DNA of 64,000 bases from Triplophysa rosa (GCF_024868665.1 NC_079893.1:8313382-8377381); one strand, 5' to 3'. Shown: positions 45,546 to 57,654, counted from the stretch's first letter. Made by a program: numbers and translations. The notes: generated by a model not told the origin, from the sequence alone.

Positions 45546-47132
45546 TTTAACCAGTAAAACTGACAGATCAGTAACACTAACCAAGCTTCACACAAGTTTG
45601 AACGGCATCAAACATCATAATTCAGTCTAAACTAGCAAATGACAAACAAAGAGACTTCAAAGGAGGACAAAGAGGCACTTTTCAAGTACAAATTAGAGAC
45701 AAGGGTTTAAAACTCTAGACATCTATGGATTTTGCATCAAAGTATCACTCCTCTGTAAATACAGTATGTTCAGTTCTAATAATCTTTGATTTTAAGAAGT
45801 CGTCACTGGCTTTATTTGTTTTACGATAGCTGAAGATGTGACTTTTATCATTAAGAGCCCCCATCGAAGAAAAACAGTGTGACACAGTTCAAACTCAATC
45901 CCACGATTTCACAATATATTTTAATTAAGCCCTTCATAAATTAGGTGTACTGTACTTATTATCAGTCTTTTTATATCTGCATTCAAACGTGCATTTGTAA
46001 GAGACATCATGCAATATTATTGGTAATTGCACTCATCGGTGCAACAGAACAACAAAAACAGTAGTCATCATTAGCTATTGATTATTATTATTATTCATTT
46101 TAAAATACACCCCCACATTTGAGCTAGTGCTACTGTAGCATTATTAAAACCAAGAGGCACCAGCGTCTTGACCAGGGTCAAGAAAATTACTATTCTGAAT
46201 GACGGTGGTGTTTAAAAAGTCCTTTCTAAGCTATTTGAAGACTGATTCAAAAAAACTATTATGCTGATCTGGCAACCCAACAACTCCGTAAGACTGTTTG
46301 AATGTTTGCTTGGTTGATAAGAGGAAAACAGCCCCAACCCCTTTCTCAGTAAAATTATATTATACAAAAAGTAATTTAATGTTTTGAATGATAACTTTTA
46401 TGTTTCTGCTCTTGTTTTGTTTTTAAAGTTTAGTAGCAACAATATTGTCCCTTTTTTGCTGACCTTGGTTTATCGGCATATTCTTTATCCTTTTCAAGCA
46501 CTTTTCCCTTAATAGGCTACATGTCTGTGTTTCTTTGGCGCTCGTTGACACTCACTGCCACAGTGTTGGTGATGCTAACAGAGCCCCAAACAAAAAGACT
46601 TCAAAACATGGAAAATCCCATACCTGTCACCCAGATTTTTGGCCTAACCTAAATGCTAGCTGAATTCATTGCAATTCACAGTTATATGAAAGATCCAAAA
46701 TGGCCGCCATGTCACAACAAAAGTGCATTGGATGCTGAGAGAAACTGCAGAGGCCCTTGATGCTGGTGATTACCGAGGCTAATCTGAGGTGCCATCAGAA
46801 AGCTAGAAGCAAGCCGGCACTTTGTTTGTGTTCTTTAATACTAATCACTGTGGCTAACACAATAGGCACTTTGATTTACTGGCTTAAGGATGAGGCTTCT
46901 TTATAAGTTTATCTGTGCTGCCGTGAAGTGGTTTATCATTATAAATTAGTATGCACACCATGCAGATTTAAAGGCCATTGCTTTAGCACAGTATATCAGT
47001 ACAAAGTCAGGGAAATAGACTGCTACACCTCATTTAAGATATGTTCACCTGTTATCAACCCTGCTGTAGCTCGTAGCATCGCTAATCACAAGCAAATAGT
47101 GCTGACTAACAACATTAGCGTAGCTTAAGACT
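45546..47132. other. intronic sequence, nothing recognised
   Basis: About 1.6 kb without recognised feature. Confidence 0.35.
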
Positions 47133-47402
47133 TTATAGGGATAGTTCACTCAAAAATCAAAATTATTTCATCATTTATTCATTCTCTTGTCTTTCAAAAT
47201 CTGTATGACTTTCTTTCTTCTGCAGAACACAAAAGAAGATATTTTGCTAACCAAACAACACTGGCCCTCATTGACTTCAATTGTATGAACACAAAACATT
47301 TCTCAGAATATCTGTTCCACTAAAGAAAAAGTCAGGTTTAAATGACATGATGCTGAATAAATGATGACTGAATTGTTATTTTTTGATGAACAATCTCTTT
47401 AA
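47133..47402 (+). mobile_element. Angel-type MITE, nearly full length
   Basis: TTATAGGGATAGTTCACTCA to TTTGATGAACAATCTCTTTAA, with CTGCAGAACACAAAAGAAGA and AACACTGGCCCTCATTGACT between them. Confidence 0.8.
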
Positions 47403-49207
47403 ATCATCCTACAACGTTTAGTGATATCACAGCCTGGCAAAGCTAGTATCCAGCTCGTTGTTCTTGCTGAAAACTATACACATACTCCAACCAGACTAGA
47501 TCAACTCCTTTAGCAGTCTTTGATCAACAAGCTTCACCAGAAAGTTCAAGGCAAGGCTAAACCAACCTGCATATGCTAGTCAAGGACATTTATGTCAGAG
47601 GGTGAAATACGGTAAATTATAAATGCAGTGACAACACAGCTACAGTGTGTTAAGGAGAAAAAGACACAAAGCTGGACGGAAAGAAAATCAATCAACAATG
47701 TTGTGTTTGTAATTGGCTGTTAAAGGTCAACAGAGGCCAAATACAAATGAACCGGAACATGATGCACACACAGCTCGTACAGCGGAAGCGCTTGGACGAG
47801 CTCGACCCCGTTCACTTCTCTGCATGCGGGCTTGACAAAGAATGAATGCCCGCGCGCTCACCCAATTCATCTAAGTGATCTATACTACACGTGTCACATA
47901 TATCAAGAGCTCAAGCAAAAATCTTCACCACGCTCACTCCAGAATCCCAGCTGGCTCTGGTGATGATGGATGACTATGGCGACTTTACTTCCTGTCTGCG
48001 TGCTGGCATTTGATTGGAGTGTGGGGATACCGCATGAATGTCTCTAATTTTCTATTTAATCTTGGCACATGCCACAAAAAAACTACATAAAAAAGCATAA
48101 CTGGCTAAATGTTATTGTGAAATGTCAAATATTTTAAACATTCAGGGTTAAATAAATAAGTCAAATGTGGACATCATAAATCTACACCTAAATCTAGATG
48201 TAAATGTTCAATCTTCAAGTCTGCAGCTAAATATGTAGCTTGCAAAGTTGTAATGCCTCTGGGTTGCATCAACATTTGGCAAACAAAGTTTAAGGAATGA
48301 ACCGAACCTGTGCTCGAGGCTGCAAAGACACAGTTACAAGATTTAATAGCTAAATGGTGCCACATAGAAAAAAAACTCTTTGAGGGATCTACAGTAACAG
48401 GGAAATGTTTAGCAGATTGTGCGAGCAGATCCAGCATTGAGCCTGAATGTCCTGCTGCAATCAATCTGGGGAATACGTTTTCATTTTAATTTTGCAAATT
48501 AGAGAGCGTTAATAATATAATTTAAATTGCATTTTAAAACTAATGTAGAAACTGACAAATGTAAATTATATTATTGAATTTTCATTTTGCACCTAATGTT
48601 GCACATATGTTATTTTAAATGTACATTTAAATACGAAATGCATTGTCATTTTACATACTGCATTGCATTTTGCGTATTGCATTTCAAATTGAATATTGCC
48701 ACCAATATGCTTCCATAAATTCTCAGGATGATTATTATTGTTTATTAAACTAAAACTAATAAAACACTTCTGGTATTTGAAATCAAATAAAATATCTGCG
48801 TAAATATTTAAATGACAATTAGTAATATTGCATCGGCAATAAACTCAACTAAGTCACTAAAATTATTTACTATACATACTGTATATAAACTGAAACTAAA
48901 CTAAAAATACATTCAACTTATATAGCAACATAAAAAAATTAAAATAATAAAATGTCAAAATCTGCTAAAATTAAACAACAATTAAAATGAAATACATAAA
49001 TAAATATATAAAAAGAAAAGGTCATTTTAAAATATGAATAAAACTACAATGAAACTGAAAGCAAAACTATAATAACACTCTTGCCAATGCAGTGAAACTT
49101 CTTACTAAAGTTGATAATACTATATTAACACTATCTCGCAATTAGCGATACTTCAGTTGACGCCTGCTCATCAAACAGGTTAAAAATAGAAAACAAAAAC
49201 TTCTTAC
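47403..49207. other. 1.8 kb of intron without recognised features
   Basis: AT-rich at 48480-49080. The 47760-47990 part is richer in CG. No exon seen. Confidence 0.4.
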
Positions 49208-49309
49208 CCTTCTGGATTTAATCTCTTTTACATAAAGTGGCAGAAGGAACTCCGACACACCCTCTAATCTGACGCCTTCTTTGGTTACACGAAGATTTCC
49301 CATGCCGTC
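49208..49309 (-). CDS. sgcz: sgcz exon, start of extracellular stalk (102 nt)
   Basis: Zeta-sarcoglycan is a type II single-pass membrane protein of the sarcoglycan subcomplex of the dystrophin-glycoprotein complex at the muscle sarcolemma, and is also expressed in other tissues. This exon encodes 34 codons, starting [12 protein letters not shown] and including [16 protein letters not shown]. It follows the transmembrane helix in the family, where the sequence reads as the first extracellular beta-rich part. The acceptor is a run of T, then CCTCAG, and the donor is GTAAGA, both on the minus strand. It starts and ends in phase 0. The [12 protein letters not shown] stretch separates zeta from delta (FLQPLYAKEI) and gamma (FLFPLYAKEI), as I recall them. 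A CT repeat lies about 15 nt upstream of the acceptor. The exon is open, with no frameshift. Confidence 0.93.
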
Positions 49310-51373
49310 CTGAGGAAAAAATGAGAGAGAGAGTATGTGATGTAAATGCAAAAATATGGAACCACTACTTTGTTGTGATGGGTGCACACAGCATTAATAT
49401 CAAAGGAATTTAGGGTTTCCCATTACATTTAAGTCTGTTTTGTTTTACATTATGAAGCATGAATTGATATTTAGAAGAGGTAATGGAGTTTCCAGATTGA
49501 CGTTCGCTTGGATTATTGAATGAACGCATTTCTGTCTCGCAGAGAATGCAATCATTTTATGCGTGTCTGAATGTGGAAAAACTGTTTAATTTAGTTTAAG
49601 AGATAACTAAACTGGTTTGCACACCCCCGCCTCACATCCCGCCGTCTCTTTCTCTGTATTCGCCTAAATGTAAGCGTACAATTGGATGTGGCAGCTTGTG
49701 AATTTAAGCATCTCTCGCGGGCAGCCATTTCTATTCAATTTGGGTTACGCAAAAAAGCCCAACAGCTATTTTTCCTCTCTGCGCATGTACCTTCATCCTT
49801 CCCTACTGGCAAATGCCTTCCTTTTTTGTGTCCTTACCTGGATTCATGCTCCTTTCCTATCATATTACTGTATAAGGAAAAGAGAGACCATGGTAAATTT
49901 ATAGCCATCCTTGTTGAAAAAAATCAGCAATGGTCTCCAAGCCTGGGCAAACTGGCTTCAGCTCAAAACTCCATTTAAACCATCAAACATTCCAACCATG
50001 TTCTCGATGTTGGGAGACCAGAAGATGAGCAAAACGCTTATTTTTTCAGAAGGAATGAGAGCGGTTTGCTCTGAAGCAGCATTTACATGACGTCAAAATC
50101 TAGATGGAGCAGACGTCGAAAGTGAGGTGATGAGTGTGATAAGCATTTTACACTTTCCAAGCGAAACGTTTCCAAAAAATTACAAATTTTCAAATCATTC
50201 TACCTTTCGTTTCATTTGACCTTTCTCTTCTTCATCTGTTGTTTTTATCTCTCAAGAGTACATTGCGTTCTTGGGCAACACTAATGAGTCAATTACTTGC
50301 ACAGTTTATTTTCTGGCGGCCTCTAAAAGCATAGTTTTAGATTTAGTACATGGAGAATTATAATTACTGAGATTTGAAAGCTCTGCCAGATGAGTGGGAA
50401 TTTCAAGTTCTGCTTCACCGTGAGGTATTCTGGTGGCTGAGAAAGGTGGACTTCAACCTGTTAACCTTCTGTTATTCTTTGGGAAACTGGACCGTGGCAT
50501 TGCTGGCAAACCAAGACTTTCTAAAAAGAACAACAAACACCTGCGGCATAGCGGTGGGTGTTTTTTGGAACTTTTCCATTTTTAAAGTTGGAGGAAACGT
50601 AACTTATTGAAGAAAAAAACTGTTAAGAAAAGTAAATCTACAAAAGTTACAGCCATTCAATCCCTTAGAATCTCATAATTAATTTAGACGGTTTCAGCAG
50701 CAACAACATAAACAAACGTTATGTGGCCCAATCTTAACTTCCGGTAGAAAGAATCTATAACTGTTGAGTAGTTTTAATGTAATACAATTCATATACAATA
50801 AAATATAAAAAAAATATAAAATAAATTACACTATAACTAAGCACAGACTGGAAGTTATATACGGTTCAGCCGTGTGCGTCCCATGAAACCGTGTGTAAAT
50901 TAAATGTCTACTCTGAGTAACAACTATTGTACACAGTGTCCTCAAATATTCGTGGCAATTTAAATAGTTTATCTCATAAATGGGCGGAGCCGCACCATGT
51001 CTACTCTTATGCAACTCACAGCATTTTGAATTTAAAGGAAAGACTTTGTCATAAATGGCATAAAGGTAGACACTTCTTTTGCCTACTTAAATTTTTTAAA
51101 GAACCTTTGTCACCTGAACAATTGCCATCAATTTGTTCAGTTACAATCAAGTACAATGAACAACCAAGTACAAGACGCCCCGCTATATGTGTCACACCGC
51201 ATTTAGCCACTATATTTTCAGCATGATGCTTGTAACAAATATTTGATGTGCTATGAATTTTCCTCATTACATTACGCAATTTATGATCACTACATTACAG
51301 CAAAGCCAGCTTGTTACTTAAAAGAAAAAGTAACTTGAAAAAGTTATGGAAAAAAAATGAAAAAGCAGTTTCA
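49310..51373. other. sgcz intron upstream of the 49309 exon; nothing recognised
   Basis: I looked on the minus strand for the transmembrane exon (GIYGWRKRCLY type) and did not find it. A GA run at 49322-49335 forms a CT tract before the acceptor. ORFs at 49682-49978, 50374-50610 and 50927-51226 show no recognisable domain. Confidence 0.4.
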
Positions 51374-51423
51374 CGTAGGAAATGATGACAGAATTTTAAT
51401 TAGGAGGTAAACTGTCCCCTAAA
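51374..51423 (+). mobile_element. Angel-type MITE, right tip
   Basis: GGAAATGATGACAGAATTTT followed by GGTAAACTGTCCCCTAAA. Confidence 0.5.
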
Positions 51424-52943
51424 TATGTTTTCAAAACTATGTGTAAGGCAGTGTATGTGGTCTGTTCAGCATCACTTCAGTGGTAAAACAAGTATCTTCA
51501 GTGTCAGTCTGGACAGGCACAATAAACACACCATCCGTCAATCAATAGCCACTTTGTAGGGGACGACAGTGTCAGTAAAGCTGGAAAAGCTGTTACTTGC
51601 TCTTCTTTAAGTACCATTACAGCTTCCGCTTGTGTTTCAACTGGTGTGACAACGGTTTGTTCCCATCAACTTCTTCTGCGGCAGAACCCATTGGAGCTGT
51701 TCTTGTCTCCGCTAACATCTTCAATCTCAGCGCTTCTCGCTGTCATGATCAACTGAAAGGCTTCTGCTGATCAGGCTGGACTGATCTTGTTAAAACTGAA
51801 CGTCTCAGAGGCACAGGGCAGGACTGAAAGCACACAAGGCAAAGTGGAATGACAAGCATTGCGAGAAGCTACAGTTGTATCTCTCCTTTCACAGGTGCTT
51901 GTTCATGACACAGACTTCATTAGATTTAAAGACTGATGCCATAGGTGGGCGGAGCCAGACCATGGCTGACTAGGAAATCCTATGCCGACACATGAAAAGA
52001 CTCAACTTTAGTCCTATGTCAAAAAGTTGATGCTCATTGCTGTTCATTGCTACTAGAATTAAAATATACCATAAAAACAATAAACAAAGTCTGAAGGTTA
52101 CAAACCCTGCCTTAAAATACCTATAAAGGTCTATATTGAACTTTCATTCAGCACAGGGTTGACTTTGGAGTTACAATAACCTATTACAAGGTCAACGCTA
52201 TTATATTTCACTCTGTACATTTAACTATGCTTTGCTAGGCACCAATGTGCTCTGGATCAATATCTTATTGGATTAAACAACCTAAGCTGGACGCTGCTTT
52301 TAAAAATTAATGTTGCAGAACGGTGGAAAATAATGCAAACCAGCAGCCGCGTTCACACACACATACACAGTCACGTACCGATCACCCACCTGGGATGTGC
52401 TATAATGTAAGTCCTTGTTGTAAGGAGATCGATGCGGTGGCTTTGCACAAATGACCGAATAATAACACTGATTGGGCTATGATTAGTTAAACACCCCGGT
52501 GGTGAAGAGCTTTAGAACAGAGGAGAGAACTTTTCTGGCTAGTTCACAAGATGTTTTAGAATAAGGAGCTTTATCAAACATTAACTCTCAGACATTTGAA
52601 ATATGGATCAAGAATGTAGGCTTTGTGTGAGTTCCCTAGTCAGACATAATTTTCAGCCGTTGTGTCATTTCAAACCCACAGCCTAAGAAGTCCCACACAA
52701 GTCTGTACTGGCGTGCTATATTCCGTCCTGAAGCTACACAAAAGCTTAATCCTTGCATGATGTTTATGTTACTTGATTTGATTTTTTAAACAAAAGTAGT
52801 GAATACACTCATTCGTCAAGGATAACACACAAAAAAACAAAAAAATAATAAAATACAACACAAGCACAAATTCATAAAAATATTAGAAATTTCTCAAATT
52901 AGAAATTCATTACTAAAATAATGTTTTTACTTTAAAATATACT
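51424..52943. other. 1.5 kb of intron without recognised features
   Basis: No exon or transposon terminus identified. Confidence 0.35.
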
Positions 52944-53633
52944 CAGGGATTTTATAGAGAAATTGGAGGCGGCCGCCTCCGTCAAATGTCGTGCCGCCTC
53001 AGGCTCTCGCCAAAATTATGTTGCGAGTCTTCACAAGAAATGCTGCGTGCATTTAACAGACTGTCATTTGTAACTGCAGTTGCGACATTACGCCACAGTG
53101 GAGGCGCTGTTTCGTTATCAGCACACTGAGGCGCTAAAAATAGTTGCAGAACAAGAGCCAGCCTGTGTTTCACGGCTGTTTGTTTTGCATCCAAGTACGT
53201 TTAATTTCTTGAAATTTCTTAAATTAACATGACGCACATCATTGTAATGTCTTTAGCTGTGCAGTTGGATCGTTGAATCAGCGTATACTGTACACAGCGA
53301 GTTCACCAGTATGAACGCACATTGCGTTCATACTAAATGAGCTTTGCTCATTTAGAAAGACTGGTTAATTCGGTTGGCTATTGTGGGATGAAAAGTTAGT
53401 TGAAAATGATAAAAAAGCTTTATTTGATAAGAAAACATTTCTGTTTGGTTGAATAAAAGTAATGTTTTATATAACTTAATAATTGTCATTTTTATCTAAT
53501 TTGATTAGAACTTTTAATATGTCAAACTCAAAGTCACTTTGTTTAAGCCACTAAAAGGTACAGTAGGCCTACGCGTGTGTACAAGATCAGGATGGCACCA
53601 CCTCCGCCTCATTTTGAGACAGGAAAAACCCTG
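52944..53633. mobile_element. hAT-like nonautonomous element with CAGGGATTTT ends
   Basis: CAGGGATTTTATAGAGAAAT at the left and ACAGGAAAAACCCTG at the right are roughly inverse. Near each end lie GGAGGCGGCCGCCTCCG and ACCTCCGCCTC blocks. A 5-bp direct repeat ATACT flanks it (52939-52943 and 53634-53638), shorter than the usual 8 bp. 690 bp. A minus-strand ORF of 70 codons (53194-52982) has no recognised domain. Confidence 0.5.
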
Positions 53634-54084
53634 ATACTGTATGGCAGTATCTGATAAACATTTAAGATTCAAATGTAACTTATTCCATTCATGAGCACCT
53701 GAATATTCAAAAGACCTACATAATTATATAATGTCCATAAGACTCTAAACTACGTAGCAATATGTAGCAACAAACGTACTCGGCAAATATTTGTGTCTAG
53801 TGGGTGTAAAATGTCATAGATGTTTATTATATCTCAGTTAAAAGCAACACAGGAAGTATATAGTTAATATTAGTCATTTACTGTTAAATCAGATTCTTAA
53901 AAAATGTACTAAAATAGAGGCTAAGAACACTTTTACCAAAAAGCGATATTGGAATCAAAGCATTGAACCAATTAAGTTTTAAGTTTTAAGGAGTGCAAAA
54001 TTGCAATAGAGACTGTGAGGTGAACGATTTTCATTTAATAGCAAGAAACGAATGAGCAGATTTCCTATGTAGTTGAGTTTGAGA

Positions 54085-54130
54085 CAACATGAGAATGACT
54101 TTCACTTTTGGGTGAACTACACCGTAACCA
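54085..54130 (+). mobile_element. Angel-type MITE, right tip
   Basis: GAATGACTTTCACTTTTGGG followed by TGAACTACACCGTAA. Confidence 0.45.
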
Positions 54131-54259
54131 CCAGACTGTGAAATAATGTAAGAATTGTGACTGTCCTTTGACAGTGACAGCACAGACATGGCCAGGCAAG
54201 GCCAAATCACTATAAATCATAACAATACTCAAAAGTCAAAGAGAGATGCATGCTGAAGG

Positions 54260-54416
<157 letters not shown>

Positions 54417-55131
54417 TTTCACCACAAATACATTCTGTAGGCTATAATTATAAATACATCTCCTGCTGCAAATAACGACAATGGGAAAAAAGCAAAAGAC
54501 TAAGAGAAGGAACAAAACAAACATGAAAAGGTGAAAGTGCTGGGCATCATGGGTAAGAGGGGGCAAGCCTGCTGAGGGAGGAGGATATGAATCTGTCCCA
54601 CGCATTATGCTCAGCATAGAACCTGACAACTTCTTTTAATCAGCTTCTAATACACTGCTGTGTCAAGGTAATGATCCTTTGTTGCTGGGCTAATTGGACA
54701 AACCTATCACACCAGCTCAAACTGCGTGTGCGTGCAGGATAGTGTTTGTGTGGAAATGTGCAGACAAACTCAGACACAAGCAAACAGAGTGTGGGAGGAA
54801 TCGGCGAATCTATGTTCTAAACTATGCGATAAGGACTTTAACTGCAGTCGGATTGAGAAGTCTGTGATATGAACTTCATCAGCATTAGACACTCCACAAA
54901 GCCATGCAGCATGGATGATGCAGGGCCAGCCCGGTAACGTCAACCAGCCTTCAAGAGATCAGGAGTGTTGAGGGAAGCAAGCTACTTTGAAACCGTGGTT
55001 TGCCACACAACTTATAATTATAAGTGAAAATACAGTCTAGCTACCCTGTTGAATAAGTAAATATTGTTTGAAGGCATCATTTTAAAAATATTAAAAATGA
55101 GAGCAGTAATTTATTAAAAATCAGAACAGTC
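54417..55131. other. intronic sequence, nothing recognised
   Basis: About 0.7 kb without recognised feature. Confidence 0.35.
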
Positions 55132-55235
55132 CTAAAGAGACAGTACGTCCAAAAATAAAAATTCAATCATCAGTTATTCACCTCATATCGTTTAAAACCT
55201 GAATTTGTCCTCTGTATTCTAAAAGCTGGTGTGTT
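55132..55235 (+). mobile_element. Angel-type MITE, left arm
   Basis: CTAAAGAGACAGTACGTCCA, AATTCAATCATCAGTTATTC and ATCGTTTAAAACCTGAA. Right arm missing. Confidence 0.55.
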
Positions 55236-55252
55236 AAAACAACACAATCTGG

Positions 55253-55794
55253 TTAAAGGTCCAATGTGTACGCCAAGGTCGCCAAGGTCATGGGTTCGAT
55301 CCCAGGGATTGCACATACAAAAAACAAATGTATAGTATAATGCAATGTACAGTAAGTCGCTTTGGATAAAAGCGTCTGCCAAATGCATAAAAATATAAAA
55401 ATGTAAATGTAAAATGTGTAATTTTACATTTACAGAAATGCAATATAATATACATAACTATGTCTTCAGAGGTGTATAAGGATTTAACATAATAAATCGT
55501 TATGTTTTTATTAACTTAGAATGAGCTATTTCTATCTACATACACCGCGGGTCCCCTTACATGGAATTTGCCACATTGTTTCTACTGCATAGTTTGCTTA
55601 AACGGGAAAACTGCTCTACGGAGCGTGTTTCGTAAATACATTCTCTCTTTCGGCAAAGAAGAGAAACGTGATGACATCTTAGTTCTGTGTGAGCCACTGT
55701 AGTGCTTCGAAGGGGGGTGGGGGGTGTGAGCCGTTGGTTTCAATTCGCAACCTCACCGATAGATGTCGCTAAATATCGTACACTGGACCTTTAA
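55253..55794 (-). mobile_element. 400-bp TTAA MITE (family M), copy 3, split by a SINE
   Basis: TTAAAGGTCCAATGTGTA at the left and TACACTGGACCTTTAA at the right are good inverted ends with TTAA. The interior is the inverse of the copies at 2147 and 41124 (TTGTTTCTACTGCATAGTTT, TTTCAATTCGCAACCTCACC). Removing the SINE and one TSD leaves 392 bp, against 404 and about 403 bp for the other copies. Confidence 0.88.
55271..55412 (+). mobile_element. tRNA-like SINE, 5'-truncated, with 8-bp TSD
   Basis: CGCCAAGGTCATGGGTTCGA contains the B box GGTTCGATCCC (55293-55303). The body has GTAAGTCGCTTTGGATAAAA and GCGTCTGCCAAATGCATAAA, and ends in an AT-rich ATAAAAATATAAAAATGTAA tail. AATGTGTA flanks both sides (55263-55270 and 55413-55420). 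The A box is missing, so transcription by pol III is unlikely. The first 9 bases (CGCCAAGGT) are duplicated in tandem. Confidence 0.92.
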
Positions 55795-56084
55795 GGACAA
55801 AACATTTTGTGTTGATTTTAACTCAACCTTATGTTGTCCCTTTTATTTATTTAACACAAAATCAACACCAAATGACTCATAATGTGTTAAAAACACACAT
55901 GATGTGTAAACGTGTTATTACTTACCTCATCCTTTTTGAAAAATGTTTCAGGGGATAGCATTATAGCATTGCTATAAGGGATAGCATTAAAAAAATCATA
56001 GAAAACTACATTAAAAATAAAAACAACAATTCACTCAAAAACTCAAAATTATATATTTAAATAATTTAATGCTATCACATATGT

Positions 56085-56230
56085 ATGGCCTATGCCTTCC
56101 TATCTTTTGTCGAACACAAGGTGCCAACAAGTTGAAGCCATAAAAAGTACATCCATCCATCATAAAAGCGATCTCTGAAGTAATCTAAATTACTCGAGTG
56201 GGTTAATAATTCCAAAAGTAAAATGATAGA
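56085..56230 (+). mobile_element. fragment of the 36445-type MITE
   Basis: CTTTTGTCGAACACAAGG, GTTGAAGCCATAAAAAGTAC, ATCCATCCATCATAAAAGCG. No termini. Confidence 0.45.
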
Positions 56231-56460
56231 TGTGTGAGAGAAAACAACTAATATTTTGAGATTATTTAGCAAAATTGAAGCCCCTAAAAACACTAAATTT
56301 ACAGATGGTGACACATTGTGAACTTCAAATCTCATTGCTTCAAGTCACAAAATTAGTTATCAATGTGTAGTCATAATTTAATTTTGAGATTGTGGAATTA
56401 TTTTGGTTTTTATCTTGCTAAATAAGCTTAAAATATTAATTGATTTTTTCACACAAGTAA

Positions 56461-56720
56461 ATGAAGAGTTTGGTTCCAAAACGCTATAAATCCATTTTGA
56501 TTAATTTGAGTAAAAATGTGTTTTCTTTCCAAAGAAAGTGGCAAGATGAAAACCACTATTTTCTGTTTCAAAGTTTCACATAGCATATTTAGGTTCTAGT
56601 AACGTAAAAAATTCAAATCCAGATTTTGATTTTAAAAGATTTATTATAAAAATTGATCATTTTTTCCCCAAAATGCAATAAATCCATGAAATCAATATAA
56701 AAGTTATTTTTCATATTGAA
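56461..56720 (+). mobile_element. fragment of the GAAGAGTTTGGTTCC element family
   Basis: TGAAGAGTTTGGTTCCAAAA then CGCTATAAATCCATTTTGAT. The terminus matches the foldback MITE at 3567, but the interior differs. The right end was not found. Confidence 0.55.
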
Positions 56721-57346
56721 ACTATTGAAAATACACAACAAAGTGAGTTGATCCACATATGACAGCTTCTGAACTCAATACAATACTAATCTTACATACA
56801 GGCACTGGACTAAAAATACATTCAATCAGTCATCGCTCCTAAAATTAATTCAACGGGTCATCTTTTTAATGCTATAAATTAGTGCCTAATCTTCTTAATC
56901 TCCTCACGTAAATGATTAGATTTCGATGGCTTACGTTTCTTCCCCACCGTAGAAACCAGCACAGGTTCATCAATGCCGTCAAAATTATTAATTTTTTTGT
57001 TGTGAATAGAAACTAAATGGATCTGATATGAGTTTAATACTGAGCCGTTTGATGCTATTGTGAAGGTCTATGTGATTCTGAAGAGGGTCGCCATGAGGTC
57101 AGATCTAGGTGGAGAGAGAATGGCAAGGGCTTGTTTGTATGCAGACCTTCTCATACTGTACATACATCTGAATAGTTTCCCAGCACGCAAACAGGAAAAA
57201 CATGGGTAAAAAATGTTGCTGAAGGTTATTTATTCTCTCTTAACATTAACACGCCGTAGAGAACAACATGTGCTTTACAATGAGACCTGATCAAATCACT
57301 CAGCAATCCTTGTGTTTTTAAATTCTCATTTAAAGGGGCCATATTA
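56721..57346. other. intronic sequence, nothing recognised
   Basis: Possible continuation of the preceding element. No clear terminus. Confidence 0.3.
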
Positions 57347-57552
57347 CTTTACACTGATAATTCACCCAAAATTAAAAGTCTGTCATCATTTACTCACCTT
57401 CTTGTCATTTCAAACCTGTATGAACACAAAAGATATTTTGAAGAATGTTGGTAACCGAACAACAGCAATACCCATTCACTTCTATTGTACGGACACAAGA
57501 GGGTGAGTATATGATGAAAGAATTTTCTTTTTGGGGTGAACTATCCCTTTAA
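57347..57552 (+). mobile_element. Angel-type MITE, shortened
   Basis: CACTGATAATTCACCCAAAA, TCATCATTTACTCACCTTCT, AAGAATGTTGGTAACCGAAC and the right end TTGGGGTGAACTATCCCTTTAA. The right core arm is deleted. Confidence 0.75.
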
Positions 57553-57654
57553 AATGTTTCCCTGTGGTCCACTTGTAATGTTGAAATATAGAAAAAAAGT
57601 TTGAAAAGTCAGCGGACATACTGAATCTACAGCCCTGTATAACTTGCTAAAACA

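Larger units (their letters stand above)
3399..49309 (-). other. sgcz: sgcz gene body (internal part): four exons and their introns
   Basis: Four short segments on the minus strand encode consecutive pieces of a sarcoglycan extracellular domain and can be spliced in frame: 49309-49208 (102 nt), 21251-21164 (88 nt), 6710-6588 (123 nt) and 3471-3399 (73 nt). Acceptors are all AG and donors all GT; intron phases are 0, 1 and 1, and the last exon ends in phase 2. Introns are 27,956, 14,453 and 3,116 bp. The 88- and 73-nt lengths match what I recall for gamma/delta-sarcoglycan exons. Residues such as [30 protein letters not shown] and AQCQRFEVR fit zeta-sarcoglycan better than the delta or gamma paralogs, as far as I remember those sequences. 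The start codon, transmembrane exon and C-terminal cysteine-rich exons are not seen in the window. Confidence 0.9.

Noticed and set aside
55271..55412. Functional tRNA gene at B-box sequences (here and at 5370-5443, 21345-21455)
   Set aside because: No acceptor stem pairing or complete cloverleaf; bodies and tails are those of SINEs.
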